DNA from: Bacteroidota bacterium
Lineage (GTDB): Bacteria > Bacteroidota > Bacteroidia > Bacteroidales > Prolixibacteraceae
Length of the DNA: 64,000 nt
NCBI GenBank assembly: GCA_023251435.1
Contig: JAHEYU010000013.1
Span: forward strand, 35,285 to 99,284
Reading direction: 5' to 3'
Part shown: positions 8,123 through 17,673 of the stretch, piece after piece
How the letters are laid out: every line of letters starts with the position of its first letter
Numbering within the stretch: position 1 is the stretch's first letter
Made by a program: the position numbers and the translations under genes
Notes under the pieces: model-generated
Database searches by the model: none
Seen by the model: only the letters and a program-made list of their open reading frames with translations
What the model was told of the DNA's origin: nothing

Positions 8123-11100
8123 ATGAAGCTAAAATCATTTTTAGCGCTTGGACTTTTTTTGTTCAATGCGACAGCTTTACTTCAGGCCCAAACCGAAAAA
8201 CCAATTGTTAACGACCAGCTAATTTTTGAAGAAAAAAATGGAGTAGTTGCCGTTGAAGCCGAGTTGTTTTACAAACAGTCGCTAACAGAAATCCGCCAGT
8301 GGTACATTACCAGTTCAGGGAAACTGCCATCGGTAACACCCAATCCCGACCCCGAATATATTGCCGGAGCAAGTGGCAACGCGTACATCGAGATTTTACC
8401 CGATACGCGTGTTACCCATTCAGATAAAATAACAGATGGCATCAACTTCTCCGGAACACCGGGAAAAATGGCAGTTGTTCACTACAAGTTAAAAATCAAT
8501 CAACCAGGCAGGTATTACGTTTGGGTGAGGTGCTATTCTTCAGGATCAGAAGACAATGGATTACACGTTGGGTTCAACAATACCTGGCCCGAACATGGGC
8601 AGCGAATGCAATGGTGCGATGGCAAGAATGCCTGGACCTGGGCAAGCAAACAGCGCACCGAGAAAGAGCATTGCGGTGTGCCGAAAGAAATCTACCTCGA
8701 TATCGACAAAGCCGGCGTTCACGATATTCAGTTCAGTATGCGCGAAGATGGTTTCGATATGGACAAATTCATTCTGACCAACAACATGGATTATATTCCT
8801 GAAGGTGAAGGTCCTGCAATGAAAATATCCGCAGGAAAATTGCCGGCCCCTTTCCCGAAAGTTGCAGCTGTTGCCCCAAAAGAATCACCGGCAGCGCCAC
8901 AATCGAAGCTGACTTATTTCGAACAGCTTACCAAAACTGTAACCGGAAATCTGGCACTGAAAGCAGCCCAATTTCCGGTTGAAGGAACAAAATTCTATGT
9001 CGATAAAAATTGGTTAGCTATTAATCCGGAACAAAACAAAGAAGCTACAACAACCACAATATTTCCGTATGAATCAGCAAGCTACGATTTGGTATTTGCC
9101 GGAGTTGGCGAAAATGATGGTCAATCTACTTTTCAGGTATTAGTTGATGGTCAGGATGTGGGTAAATATTCAACTCCAATAAGTAAAAGCTCATTCGAAG
9201 AAGGTACGCAGTACAACGACCTGTGGGAAGGAATCAGTATTAAAAAAGGCGATAAAATAACTGTGATCTCAAAAGTTGGCAGTAAAGACGGGCAGGAATA
9301 CAGTCGCGGTCGCTGGGCCGGAATTATTTTTGCGCAGGTAACCAAGGGTAAAGATGTGCTCGAAAAATCGAAAACACTTTCAACAAAGCAAAATGTAGGT
9401 TCGGCTGCTGTGGTTAACGGAGTGGTACAGGCTGCAACCGAAGGCAATGCTGAACAACCAGTGGTAGTAATCAAAGATGGTAAAGGTGAGGTTGCCATTT
9501 CAGGAGAATTAAAACAATGGCACAAAGTGACGCTGACGCTCGATGGCCCGTTTGCAACAGAAACCGACACACGTCCAAATCCTTTTACCGATTACCGGAT
9601 GACTGTTACTTTTACACACGAATCGGGGTCGCCTTCATACCAGGTTCCTGCTTATTTTGCTGCCGATGGCAGCGCTGGCGAAACCAGTGCCAGCGAGGGT
9701 AATAAATGGCGTGCACATCTTTCGCCTGATAAAACCGGCAAATGGAACTACAAAGTTTCTTTCCTGAAAGGTGCAATGGTGGCAACCGCCGATATGCCCT
9801 GGATGAAAACACTGGCGCCGTACAACGGAATCGAAGGTTCATTCACTGTTACTGAAACCGACAAAGCAGGCCGCGATTTCAGGGCAAAAGGTCGTTTGGA
9901 GTATGTGGGTAAAAACCATTTGCAGTTCAAAGGTTCAGGCGAATATTTCTACAAAGCCGGTGCCGATGCTCCTGAAACCCTGTTGGCTTTCGAAGATTTC
10001 GACAACACTATTACCATGAAACCCAAAGTGCCTATAAAAAAATATACGGCGCACATTCAGGATTATAAGGAAGGAGACCCAAGCTGGAAAAACGGGAAAG
10101 GAAAAGCCTTGATTGGTGCAGTGAATTATCTGGCCGGAAAAGGCGCGAATGCTTTTTCATTCCTGACTTACAATGCCGGTGGCGATGGCGACAATGTTTG
10201 GCCTTTTGTAAGCCGCAACGAAAAATTCAATTACGACTGCTCTAAACTTGACCAATGGCAGATTGTTTTCGACCACGGACAAAGCAAAGGAATGTACCTG
10301 CATTTCAAGACACAGGAAACAGAGAATGATGACAATATTAAAGGCCATGATAAGGCAGAACTGATTCCGGAAGCACTTGATGGTGGTGACCTGGGGCCAG
10401 AACGTAGACTGTATTACCGCGAACTGATAGCTCGGTTTGGATATCTCCTGGCATTGAACTGGAATATTGGCGAAGAAAACACCCAATCGACAGAAGCCCA
10501 TGTTGAAATTGCCAAATTCTTTCACAAGAACGATCCGTATCGCCACAACGTTGTTTTACACACGTATCCGAACGAACAGGACAAAAGATATACTCCACTG
10601 CTTGGTAACAAAAGCGAATTGACCGGACTTTCGCTTCAAAACGACTGGGCCGTTGTTTTTAAACAAACCCTGAAATGGGTTACCGAATCGAATAAAGCAG
10701 GTAAACCGTGGGTAGTTGCCAACGACGAGCAAGGTTCGGCTGCCAAAGGTGTACCTGCCGACCCGGGATACAAGGGTTTTGACGCGTCAACCGTAGGATA
10801 CGATATTCATGATATTCGTAAACAAACTCTTTGGGCAAACATCATGGCTGGTGGAGCCGGGGTTGAATATTACTTCGGATACCAGTTGCCCGAAAACGAT
10901 CTGGTTATGGAAGATTTCAGAAGCAGGGATATGTCGTGGGACTATTGCCGCAATGCAATCAATTTCCTCGCAGATTACAAAATCCCTTTTCAGGAGATGA
11001 AAAACCGTGATGCGCTGATTGGAAATACAGATCAGAACAAGGACAAGCACTGTCTGGCAAAAGACGGTGAAATCTATCTGGTAAATCTGGCTTACACAAA

Positions 11101-11284
11101 AACTACATCACTCGATCTGACAGGCATTTCAGGAGAATTTACCGTGGAATGGTTCAATCCGGTGCTGGGTGGAAAACTACTAAAAGGAAGTATAAAAACT
11201 GTGAAGGCCGGAAAAATGGTGGCATTGGGAAATGCTCCGTCAAAGGCCAATCAGGATTGGGTTGTTGTTGTCAGGAAGAAATAA
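8123..11284 (+). CDS. Large exported multidomain DUF5060 glycoside-hydrolase-like protein
   Basis: 1053 residues with a Sec signal peptide ending near residue 23. In order: a CBM-like beta-sandwich (about 30-220, starting V-V-A-V-E-A-E), a linker, a second carbohydrate-binding-like sandwich (about 280-420), a DUF5060 beta domain (about 470-580), then a TIM-barrel domain (about 600-1000) and a small C-terminal beta domain. In the barrel, N-I-G-E-E-N (E784/E785) and N-D-E-Q-G (E869) are candidate catalytic acids. DUF5060 barrels relate to the DUF4038/GH140 apiosidase group, so removal of a terminal or branching sugar in the periplasm is plausible. It is the last gene of the plus-strand operon. 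Confidence 0.8.
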   Translation: MKLKSFLALGLFLFNATALLQAQTEKPIVNDQLIFEEKNGVVAVEAELFYKQSLTEIRQWYITSSGKLPSVTPNPDPEYIAGASGNAYIEILPDTRVTHSDKITDGINFSGTPGKMAVVHYKLKINQPGRYYVWVRCYSSGSEDNGLHVGFNNTWPEHGQRMQWCDGKNAWTWASKQRTEKEHCGVPKEIYLDIDKAGVHDIQFSMREDGFDMDKFILTNNMDYIPEGEGPAMKISAGKLPAPFPKVAAVAPKESPAAPQSKLTYFEQLTKTVTGNLALKAAQFPVEGTKFYVDKNWLAINPEQNKEATTTTIFPYESASYDLVFAGVGENDGQSTFQVLVDGQDVGKYSTPISKSSFEEGTQYNDLWEGISIKKGDKITVISKVGSKDGQEYSRGRWAGIIFAQVTKGKDVLEKSKTLSTKQNVGSAAVVNGVVQAATEGNAEQPVVVIKDGKGEVAISGELKQWHKVTLTLDGPFATETDTRPNPFTDYRMTVTFTHESGSPSYQVPAYFAADGSAGETSASEGNKWRAHLSPDKTGKWNYKVSFLKGAMVATADMPWMKTLAPYNGIEGSFTVTETDKAGRDFRAKGRLEYVGKNHLQFKGSGEYFYKAGADAPETLLAFEDFDNTITMKPKVPIKKYTAHIQDYKEGDPSWKNGKGKALIGAVNYLAGKGANAFSFLTYNAGGDGDNVWPFVSRNEKFNYDCSKLDQWQIVFDHGQSKGMYLHFKTQETENDDNIKGHDKAELIPEALDGGDLGPERRLYYRELIARFGYLLALNWNIGEENTQSTEAHVEIAKFFHKNDPYRHNVVLHTYPNEQDKRYTPLLGNKSELTGLSLQNDWAVVFKQTLKWVTESNKAGKPWVVANDEQGSAAKGVPADPGYKGFDASTVGYDIHDIRKQTLWANIMAGGAGVEYYFGYQLPENDLVMEDFRSRDMSWDYCRNAINFLADYKIPFQEMKNRDALIGNTDQNKDKHCLAKDGEIYLVNLAYTKTTSLDLTGISGEFTVEWFNPVLGGKLLKGSIKTVKAGKMVALGNAPSKANQDWVVVVRKK

Positions 11285-11320
11285 ATATCTTAAGAAATCA
11301 GGACCTTTCATCAGTATAAA

Positions 11321-11359
11321 AAATCAGGTTACTTGTTTTAAAAACAAGTAACCTGATTT
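11321..11359. terminator. Bidirectional intrinsic terminator
   Basis: An almost perfect hairpin of about 18 base pairs (arms 11321-11338 and 11342-11359, 3-base loop), flanked by A residues on the left and T residues on the right. It lies between two convergent genes (plus-strand gene ending 11284, minus-strand gene ending 11377) and has the U-tract needed in both directions. Confidence 0.95.
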
Positions 11360-11376
11360 TTTTAATGCTATTGAAT

Positions 11377-14300
11377 TTACTGTACTACGATATTGTGGGT
11401 CGAAATATTATTGTCTGATTTTACCTGAACAACAATCAAACCTTTTAATTTCAGTGCTTTAACATCGAGTTGCAGAGAATCATTTGGCGCATGTGAATTA
11501 TATAAAACCAATCCCACCGAATTAACTATATTAACCTCTTTGTGTTTCAATCCGTTTGGGAAAACAATATTCAAGGTTTCTGATACAGGATTTGGATATA
11601 TTTCGATATCATTTAATCGTATCAAATTATTTGAAGTAACCATATTGGTAACCTTGATATTGGTGATGTAGTAAAATTCATCTCCAAAACTTGTTGCACA
11701 TCTAACAATTATCTCAAGTTTTTTCCCTGTAACACCTGAAGCTGAAACTGTTTTCAGGCTAAAAGATCCGTTAAGTTGGGCAATTGGCTTTTCAACTCCA
11801 CCATCGATCTTGTAAAATATTCTACAATAATCTGAATTATCGGCTCCAACCCCTTCTAAGTTAGCAGAAATCATTACACCACCCGGGGCACATGAAATAT
11901 CTATAGGTCCAAACGTTTTATTGACAGTAGCTTTATTTACAGTAAAACCTGCATCAGTCCATGGAAATTCACAACCGGCGGTTTCGACAAAATAGGCAAT
12001 TAATTGTTTATCGCTTTCAATTGTAAACTTGTAATAAATATCTGACGAAACCATTACATTGTTTTCCATCCAACGAACAAATCGATAACCTGCCTTTGGA
12101 ATTGCCTTCACTATCACTTCATCGCCCGGATTGTAGAGTCCTGCACCACTGGTACTTCCTTTGGCATCATCGTTCGACGAAAGGCTTACGTTGAAGCTTT
12201 TATCTCCGCAAATAGGTGAGCCGGTGCCTCCAAGATCGGTATAATCCTTTAGCACAGCGGCATCAGCAAACTTCCAGTCTGGTTTAATTTGCATGTTTCT
12301 GAATGAATCTCCGTAGTAATCTTTTTCCATTGACCTGGTGTAAGCTATCCATTTGCAATATGCTTTGCTCATTTCTTCTCTGGCTTTAACAGTTTGTCCG
12401 GCTTTTAGAAAGGTTGCTCCTCTTACTTTATGAGCGTAATACAGACTTAGATAAGCCATCTGCCTGATATTATTAACTGCCATTTCCAAATCGACATTTC
12501 CATCACTACTCATGGTGCTAACAAGAGAAAGGGCTTTTTCAGCATCGGCCTGCATCTCGTCAGCAACTGTATATGACGACTTTTTACCATTGCAAGTGTT
12601 TGCTGCTGAATTCGGAATGTCGCAAAGGTCGGAACCATTGGCAACAGTTGTTGCTTTTGCATTTGGATGAGTGCTTAGATTAGCAAAATCATATACAGTT
12701 CTAAAACCAGTACATCTACCCGGGTCGCTGTTACAACCTTCAGGATACCAATCAAAATCGAGACTCCACTCTCTCATTATAAGTTCTGTAACCCTGGGTA
12801 ATGGTCGCGATGAGAGCGTCCATGCCTGAAAAAGGTTATCGGCAGAAACCGAAGGGAATCTTTTTGCCAGCATATTTATAAATACGTCGTCGCTTACTTG
12901 TGGATTGTATGAAATGCGGCCCCAAAGCATTTCCATATACCATCTCCGCTCTACTTCCAGTTGGCCATTCAATGCCTGATTTTTATAGAAATAGGTACGA
13001 CTTGGAGTATAGCCGTCTGAACCAATATACATTCCTGTTACCGCTTGCTTATTGGGGATGCCAGCCATGTAGTCGCGGACAAATTTGGGGTCGCCCCAGT
13101 TAATGTAGAAATAATCGTCGTTACGAATGGTTAACCATGTTTTTGCACCAAGGCTATTAATCGTGTTTATAGAACTTGTTGTCCAGGCAGGCTTTGGGGT
13201 TGAGTACATGTGAGCCTGTGCATATTTAACCGAATAATTTGATGTTACATTCGGAACCGTTTTTAGGGGTGCAAACTTTTCATTCCAGGTTTCGACCGAT
13301 GTACCGATTCCCCTGTGAATCAGATTGAATTTCCGGGTTGGGTTTGCGGTAAGATAATCTTTTACCGCCTTACCGTAAACTTCCCATGTCCATTGTGTTT
13401 TCAGGTTGTTATCATTATTAAAGCCTTGCTCCGAACCCATCATTCCATCGCCTGCAGAAATTCCAAAGCCATCCAGTTCAGGGTAGGTGTTAATAAGTGC
13501 ATACATGCTTTTATAACTGTAATCTTTTGTGGCTAAGTTGTTTCCGTTTGCAGTAAGCGTTGGATACTGGTCCTTCGCATAATCGAGATACACATTCCAG
13601 TTAAAGAAATAAAATTTCATACCACGACTGTGGGCGTACTGCATTACTTCGCGCCAAAAAGCAACTCTTTGGTCATGATTTAATGCCAAAATAGTTCCAT
13701 TATAGAGTTCTATATTGGGCAAAGACGCTTTTGGATAATCGGTCAATTTTACAAGCGCCGGGAAAGGGTGATGAACCCACACCGACAATACGTTGTAGCG
13801 ATAACGGGCTTGCTGGTCAATCAACTTTTTCCAGAACGTCATATCCCAAATATGTGGGATGGCTTTTTGTGTTGAAGTAGAAGACCATCCGCCCACATAA
13901 GTAGGAATACGTTTGTCGAGCGGCATGTTGAGTTTCATACCACGGTTTAGTAAAAATGGGGATTCCTGGCTATTGTAGATCCCGCTAAATCCGTTTGCAG
14001 AGATATTTTCGGCAATTTGCAAACCACCATACATTGCACCGTTTGCATCACCCCCAAGCACCCAAAATGAAGTCTGAGGCGTGGTTGTTGTGCGCAAAGC
14101 ATAAGCTTGTTCCCCCAAACCAGAAGGAATTGTTCCACTTTGACTTTTAAGGATATCAGTCACATTGGTATTAGTTGCCAATGCAATAACGACCTTCCTT
14201 TTGGCATAAGAGGCATCAAGAGATGATAATGAAAGCATTTCTACCGTGAAGCTTTTTGCCTCAAGTGCAATTTTAACATCTTCGGCGGCAAATTTGCATT

Positions 14301-14412
14301 GCGCCGCATTCGAATCGAAAAACACCCCAACCGTTTCGGCAAATAGCATTGCTGGCATGACAAGTGCCATGATACACGTTGTGCAAATCCGCACTATTTC
14401 ATTTTTAAGCAT
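11377..14412 (-). CDS. Alpha-glucuronidase-like exported enzyme, paralogue 1, with InlB-type repeat and T9SS tail
   Basis: 1011 residues from the ATG at 14412; an upstream in-frame GTG would add two residues, but the paralogue at 26269 also begins M-L-K. After a signal peptide ending A-E-T-V-G comes a GH67-N-like domain (about 30-165), a TIM barrel (about 175-560) and a helical region (to about 730). The family motifs are H-P-F-P-A-L-V, F-Y-F-F-N-W-N, G-F-G-I-S-A-G-D, R-N-D-D-Y-F-Y, G-S-D-G-Y and Q-L-E-V-E-R-R-W-Y. Unlike the other five it continues with a G-Y-R-F-V-R-W InlB-like repeat, a beta-sandwich and a T9SS type A sorting domain (I-Y-P-N-P-V-S-E-T-L-N), so it is probably on the cell surface. 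Its core is nearly the same as the paralogue at 19941. Confidence 0.8.
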   Translation of the reverse strand: MLKNEIVRICTTCIMALVMPAMLFAETVGVFFDSNAAQCKFAAEDVKIALEAKSFTVEMLSLSSLDASYAKRKVVIALATNTNVTDILKSQSGTIPSGLGEQAYALRTTTTPQTSFWVLGGDANGAMYGGLQIAENISANGFSGIYNSQESPFLLNRGMKLNMPLDKRIPTYVGGWSSTSTQKAIPHIWDMTFWKKLIDQQARYRYNVLSVWVHHPFPALVKLTDYPKASLPNIELYNGTILALNHDQRVAFWREVMQYAHSRGMKFYFFNWNVYLDYAKDQYPTLTANGNNLATKDYSYKSMYALINTYPELDGFGISAGDGMMGSEQGFNNDNNLKTQWTWEVYGKAVKDYLTANPTRKFNLIHRGIGTSVETWNEKFAPLKTVPNVTSNYSVKYAQAHMYSTPKPAWTTSSINTINSLGAKTWLTIRNDDYFYINWGDPKFVRDYMAGIPNKQAVTGMYIGSDGYTPSRTYFYKNQALNGQLEVERRWYMEMLWGRISYNPQVSDDVFINMLAKRFPSVSADNLFQAWTLSSRPLPRVTELIMREWSLDFDWYPEGCNSDPGRCTGFRTVYDFANLSTHPNAKATTVANGSDLCDIPNSAANTCNGKKSSYTVADEMQADAEKALSLVSTMSSDGNVDLEMAVNNIRQMAYLSLYYAHKVRGATFLKAGQTVKAREEMSKAYCKWIAYTRSMEKDYYGDSFRNMQIKPDWKFADAAVLKDYTDLGGTGSPICGDKSFNVSLSSNDDAKGSTSGAGLYNPGDEVIVKAIPKAGYRFVRWMENNVMVSSDIYYKFTIESDKQLIAYFVETAGCEFPWTDAGFTVNKATVNKTFGPIDISCAPGGVMISANLEGVGADNSDYCRIFYKIDGGVEKPIAQLNGSFSLKTVSASGVTGKKLEIIVRCATSFGDEFYYITNIKVTNMVTSNNLIRLNDIEIYPNPVSETLNIVFPNGLKHKEVNIVNSVGLVLYNSHAPNDSLQLDVKALKLKGLIVVQVKSDNNISTHNIVVQ

Positions 14413-14456
14413 AATCACTACTTTTTACAAAAAAAACTTCAAAAAATGCATTGCTC

Positions 14457-14464
14457 CAAAATTA
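14457..14464 (-). promoter_or_regulatory. Candidate Bacteroidota -7 promoter element
   Basis: On the minus strand this reads T-A-A-T-T-T-T-G, matching the T-A-N-N-T-T-T-G -7 consensus of the primary sigma factor in Bacteroidota, about 45 bases before the ATG at 14412. I see no good -33 T-T-T-G partner at the expected spacing, so it is a weak prediction. Confidence 0.3.
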
Positions 14465-14537
14465 TTCGAACAAATAGCTAAATCGGGATAGTAATATTTC
14501 ATCTTGGGTATATTCATCGACCAAAACACAAATTTCT

Positions 14538-17500
14538 TTATTTAAAACCCAATTTTTTAAGTTCAATTTTCTTATACATCGACGAAATTCTATTTGCATC
14601 AAACTCCTTTGATTGCAACCGTTTAAAATACTTTTCGGCCTCAACCAGATTTCCGGCGTTGTAATAACTTTCACCAATATTGTAAATAAGTTCAGTTTTC
14701 GATATGTAAGATGAACCGGGGCCATTGGGTTGTTGAAATTGCATTAAACTCTTAAAGGCTTCTGCGGCCTCGGCACTTCGCCCTGCTCCGGTAAGTATCA
14801 TCGCCAAAATATACTGAAACTGCTCTTCTTGTCCTTGTGAGATTTCTATCGAGCGTTTCACCAGCTCAACAGCATCGTTCATTTGTTGTGGATTAACAAT
14901 TGAATTATCGATACGATAGTACTCTATAAGACCATTTAAATAGGCAAACAATGCTGAATTATCATTGGGGTTTAATTCATTCATCATGCGCAATTCATCT
15001 AGTTGCGATTCTCTTAATCCTGCATCGGGCAATCGTAAATCCTGAGATATTTTTGCCAGCATTGACAGAGCCTCCTGATTTTCAGGATTCATTGTTAGCC
15101 CTTTTCTTAAAGCCGTATAGGCAATAGCAAAATCGCCAATATGCGAACCACTTCGGTAACGGGCTATGTTCAGGTAGTTTTCGAATGTCAAGGTGCGCTG
15201 CTTCCCGTATTCCGAAAACCATAAATTTTTATCCTGAAAGGAAAATCGCTCATCCAGGCTATCTAAAACAGTAACCGATTGGTGCGTGAAAAGTGCAATT
15301 GGGGCTAAAAATTCCAGGGGCGATTTGTCGGCATTGTTCACTTCACTTTTTGTGTAAGCATAAGGATTGTTACGCGCCGAAATCACCTGGGTAGAGAGGA
15401 ATGTGGGCACATCGAATATCTTAATCCGGGATAAATCCTGTGCTATTTTGGGCTGATTGATCTTTAGCTCCATCGCATCAAAATCTATTGACAGAGGATT
15501 TGAGGATGCTAGAATTATAATGTCAGCATCGGATGCTTTCCAGATAGAAACATGAGGGAAAACGCTGCTTATGGTACTCAAAACAAGTCTGAAAATATCG
15601 TTATTAACATCATAAGTATGAAACCATTGCGTTAGTACGCCGTTTGGGTTTAGCCGAGCTTTGCAAATATTAAAAAACTCTACGGAATACAAATTGCTTA
15701 TTCCTGCAATCCAGGGGTTAGAAGGCTCGCTAATGATATAGTCGTATTTTTTCGAAGATGTTTTAAGTTGTGTGATGGCATCGTCGATGTAAATTTTCAC
15801 ACGGGGATCGGCCATGAAATTATTGTTTTCCCTAGCGAAAAAGTGGTTGCATTCTACCACCTCTGATGCAATTTCAACCACATCGAGTGATTTTACAGGA
15901 TGGCGAAGCACAGAGCCACAGGTAATTCCACTTCCTAAGCCAATTACAAGTGCATCACCCGAATTTGGGACAAGCATCAAAGGAATCTGACCCAATAGTA
16001 TTTGAGTATTCAAATCGGCAACAGAACTGGCATCGGCCTTGCCATTGATAACCAAAGTTTTTTGAATGGTATCGCCAAATTTCGATTCCCGAATGGCAAC
16101 ATTGGCATTTATCCCCTCTTTGTGCCAAAGTATTTTTTGACCTTCATTTTGCTGTTTTTTCAACTCGCTGTAAGATGGAACGCCTTGGGTATATAAGGTG
16201 CGAAACACTCCCGAAATTAAAAAGTTCTGATTCCAATTGGGAATAAACACCTTATATCCAACCGCAAATAGAACAAAAGTGATTGCAAAACCCATCTTTA
16301 ACTGGCTTGATACTCTTGCTTTCATTAAAATTATTAACCCGAGCACTCCATTCAGAAGTACTCCGATTTCGAGTGTTGACTTAATTCCCAATAACGGGAT
16401 TAAAACCAGACTGGTAATCAATGTACCTGCAACCGAACCAATGGTGTTGATTGAGAAAATTCCGCCAATCGATTTGCCTAAAACCTTCATATCGTTATTG
16501 GCTATGCGGCTTGCAACAGGAAGCGACATGCCCGAAAAAATGGTAGGCACAAGCATTATCAGGAAACAGAACAAAAATTCATACGTGAGAAAAGTTGAAA
16601 AATTCTCCGGACGGTTAGGGATTTGTGCCGATAATCTGGTTAGAAAATAGGGCAATCGCTCATAAAGCGGGAGCATCAGTATCATCGAAAAGGCAGTACC
16701 AAACTGACATAAGGCTAAAAATGCAACCAGATTTTTGATTTTTTTTATCATGAACGATACAATCAAGCTTCCTATGGCAATACCGCTGATAAAAGCGATT
16801 AACATTACTGTAAAAGAGTAGGTTGTAGAACCAAGAATATTAGAAAGTAACCGTATCCAGGCCAATTCGTAAAGCATCGCTATAAATCCCGATGCCAAAG
16901 CAGTATATATGGCAATACGTATGGCAGTTGTTGAATAGATTTGTGGATTTGTATCTTCTTTGTTCGCAGTTGAAGTTTTTTCAGGAATGATGTTCCTGAA
17001 AGATTTTGAAACAACTATCGCTGCCAACCCAATCACAATATTAACCAATGCAGCAATCCATACGGTACTTTCCACGCCATATTTGCGGATAAGAAAAAAG
17101 CCTGCGAGCCCGGTGCCAATAACAGCTCCAAAGCTATTGATATAGTATAGCACGGCTACATCCTTTCCCGAGTCATTGATGCGCCTGGTAAAAAACTTCG
17201 TCAGAATAGGTAGCGTTCCTCCCATTAAAAATGTAGGAAGAATTAGTGTGATAAAGCTAAGCAAAAACTTAAGGGTAAGTATTCCACCCTTATTTGCACC
17301 ATCGCCAAACGAGGTTGCCGTGTGAATAAACAGATTTCCAACAATTTCGATTATAAAAGGATAGGCCAAACAATAAATTCCAATACCCACCTCGAGCAAT
17401 CCATAAAGCTTTAATTGATTCGAAACCTTGTCGGAATATCCTCCCAAATAAAAAGCACCAAGCGCCAATCCGCCCATGTAGGTTGCCAGCACAATCATGT

Positions 17501-17627
17501 GCGACCAGGCCGTACTGCCTATAAATAAAGCCAGATATTTTGACCAGGCTACTTCGTAAATAAGTCCGCAAATCCCCGATAGAATAAAGAGAAATATTAC
17601 TACAATTTTGATATTTACAGACTTCAT
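14538..17627 (-). CDS. Membrane-fused spermidine-synthase-like protein with TPR tail
   Basis: 1029 residues. Residues 1 to about 460 carry many membrane segments (C-G-L-I-Y-E-V-A-W near the start, repeated near 240-260 as M-L-Y-E-L-A-W). Then comes a SpeE-like Rossmann domain (about 490-730) with V-I-G-L-G-S-G, V-V-E-I-A, Y-I-D-D-A and S-E-P-S-N-P-W, and a C-terminal TPR/helical repeat region (about 790-1029). Such fusions are annotated as fused MFS/spermidine synthase, but their substrates are largely unknown; the aminopropyltransferase role is not assured. It lies between two paralogues of the glucuronidase-like family and is transcribed with them, which is unexpected for polyamine synthesis. 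Confidence 0.85.
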   Translation of the reverse strand: MKSVNIKIVVIFLFILSGICGLIYEVAWSKYLALFIGSTAWSHMIVLATYMGGLALGAFYLGGYSDKVSNQLKLYGLLEVGIGIYCLAYPFIIEIVGNLFIHTATSFGDGANKGGILTLKFLLSFITLILPTFLMGGTLPILTKFFTRRINDSGKDVAVLYYINSFGAVIGTGLAGFFLIRKYGVESTVWIAALVNIVIGLAAIVVSKSFRNIIPEKTSTANKEDTNPQIYSTTAIRIAIYTALASGFIAMLYELAWIRLLSNILGSTTYSFTVMLIAFISGIAIGSLIVSFMIKKIKNLVAFLALCQFGTAFSMILMLPLYERLPYFLTRLSAQIPNRPENFSTFLTYEFLFCFLIMLVPTIFSGMSLPVASRIANNDMKVLGKSIGGIFSINTIGSVAGTLITSLVLIPLLGIKSTLEIGVLLNGVLGLIILMKARVSSQLKMGFAITFVLFAVGYKVFIPNWNQNFLISGVFRTLYTQGVPSYSELKKQQNEGQKILWHKEGINANVAIRESKFGDTIQKTLVINGKADASSVADLNTQILLGQIPLMLVPNSGDALVIGLGSGITCGSVLRHPVKSLDVVEIASEVVECNHFFARENNNFMADPRVKIYIDDAITQLKTSSKKYDYIISEPSNPWIAGISNLYSVEFFNICKARLNPNGVLTQWFHTYDVNNDIFRLVLSTISSVFPHVSIWKASDADIIILASSNPLSIDFDAMELKINQPKIAQDLSRIKIFDVPTFLSTQVISARNNPYAYTKSEVNNADKSPLEFLAPIALFTHQSVTVLDSLDERFSFQDKNLWFSEYGKQRTLTFENYLNIARYRSGSHIGDFAIAYTALRKGLTMNPENQEALSMLAKISQDLRLPDAGLRESQLDELRMMNELNPNDNSALFAYLNGLIEYYRIDNSIVNPQQMNDAVELVKRSIEISQGQEEQFQYILAMILTGAGRSAEAAEAFKSLMQFQQPNGPGSSYISKTELIYNIGESYYNAGNLVEAEKYFKRLQSKEFDANRISSMYKKIELKKLGFK

Positions 17628-17673
17628 AGATATTTCTGAAATGAGCTAATTGCTATTTTCTAAAACTAAACTT

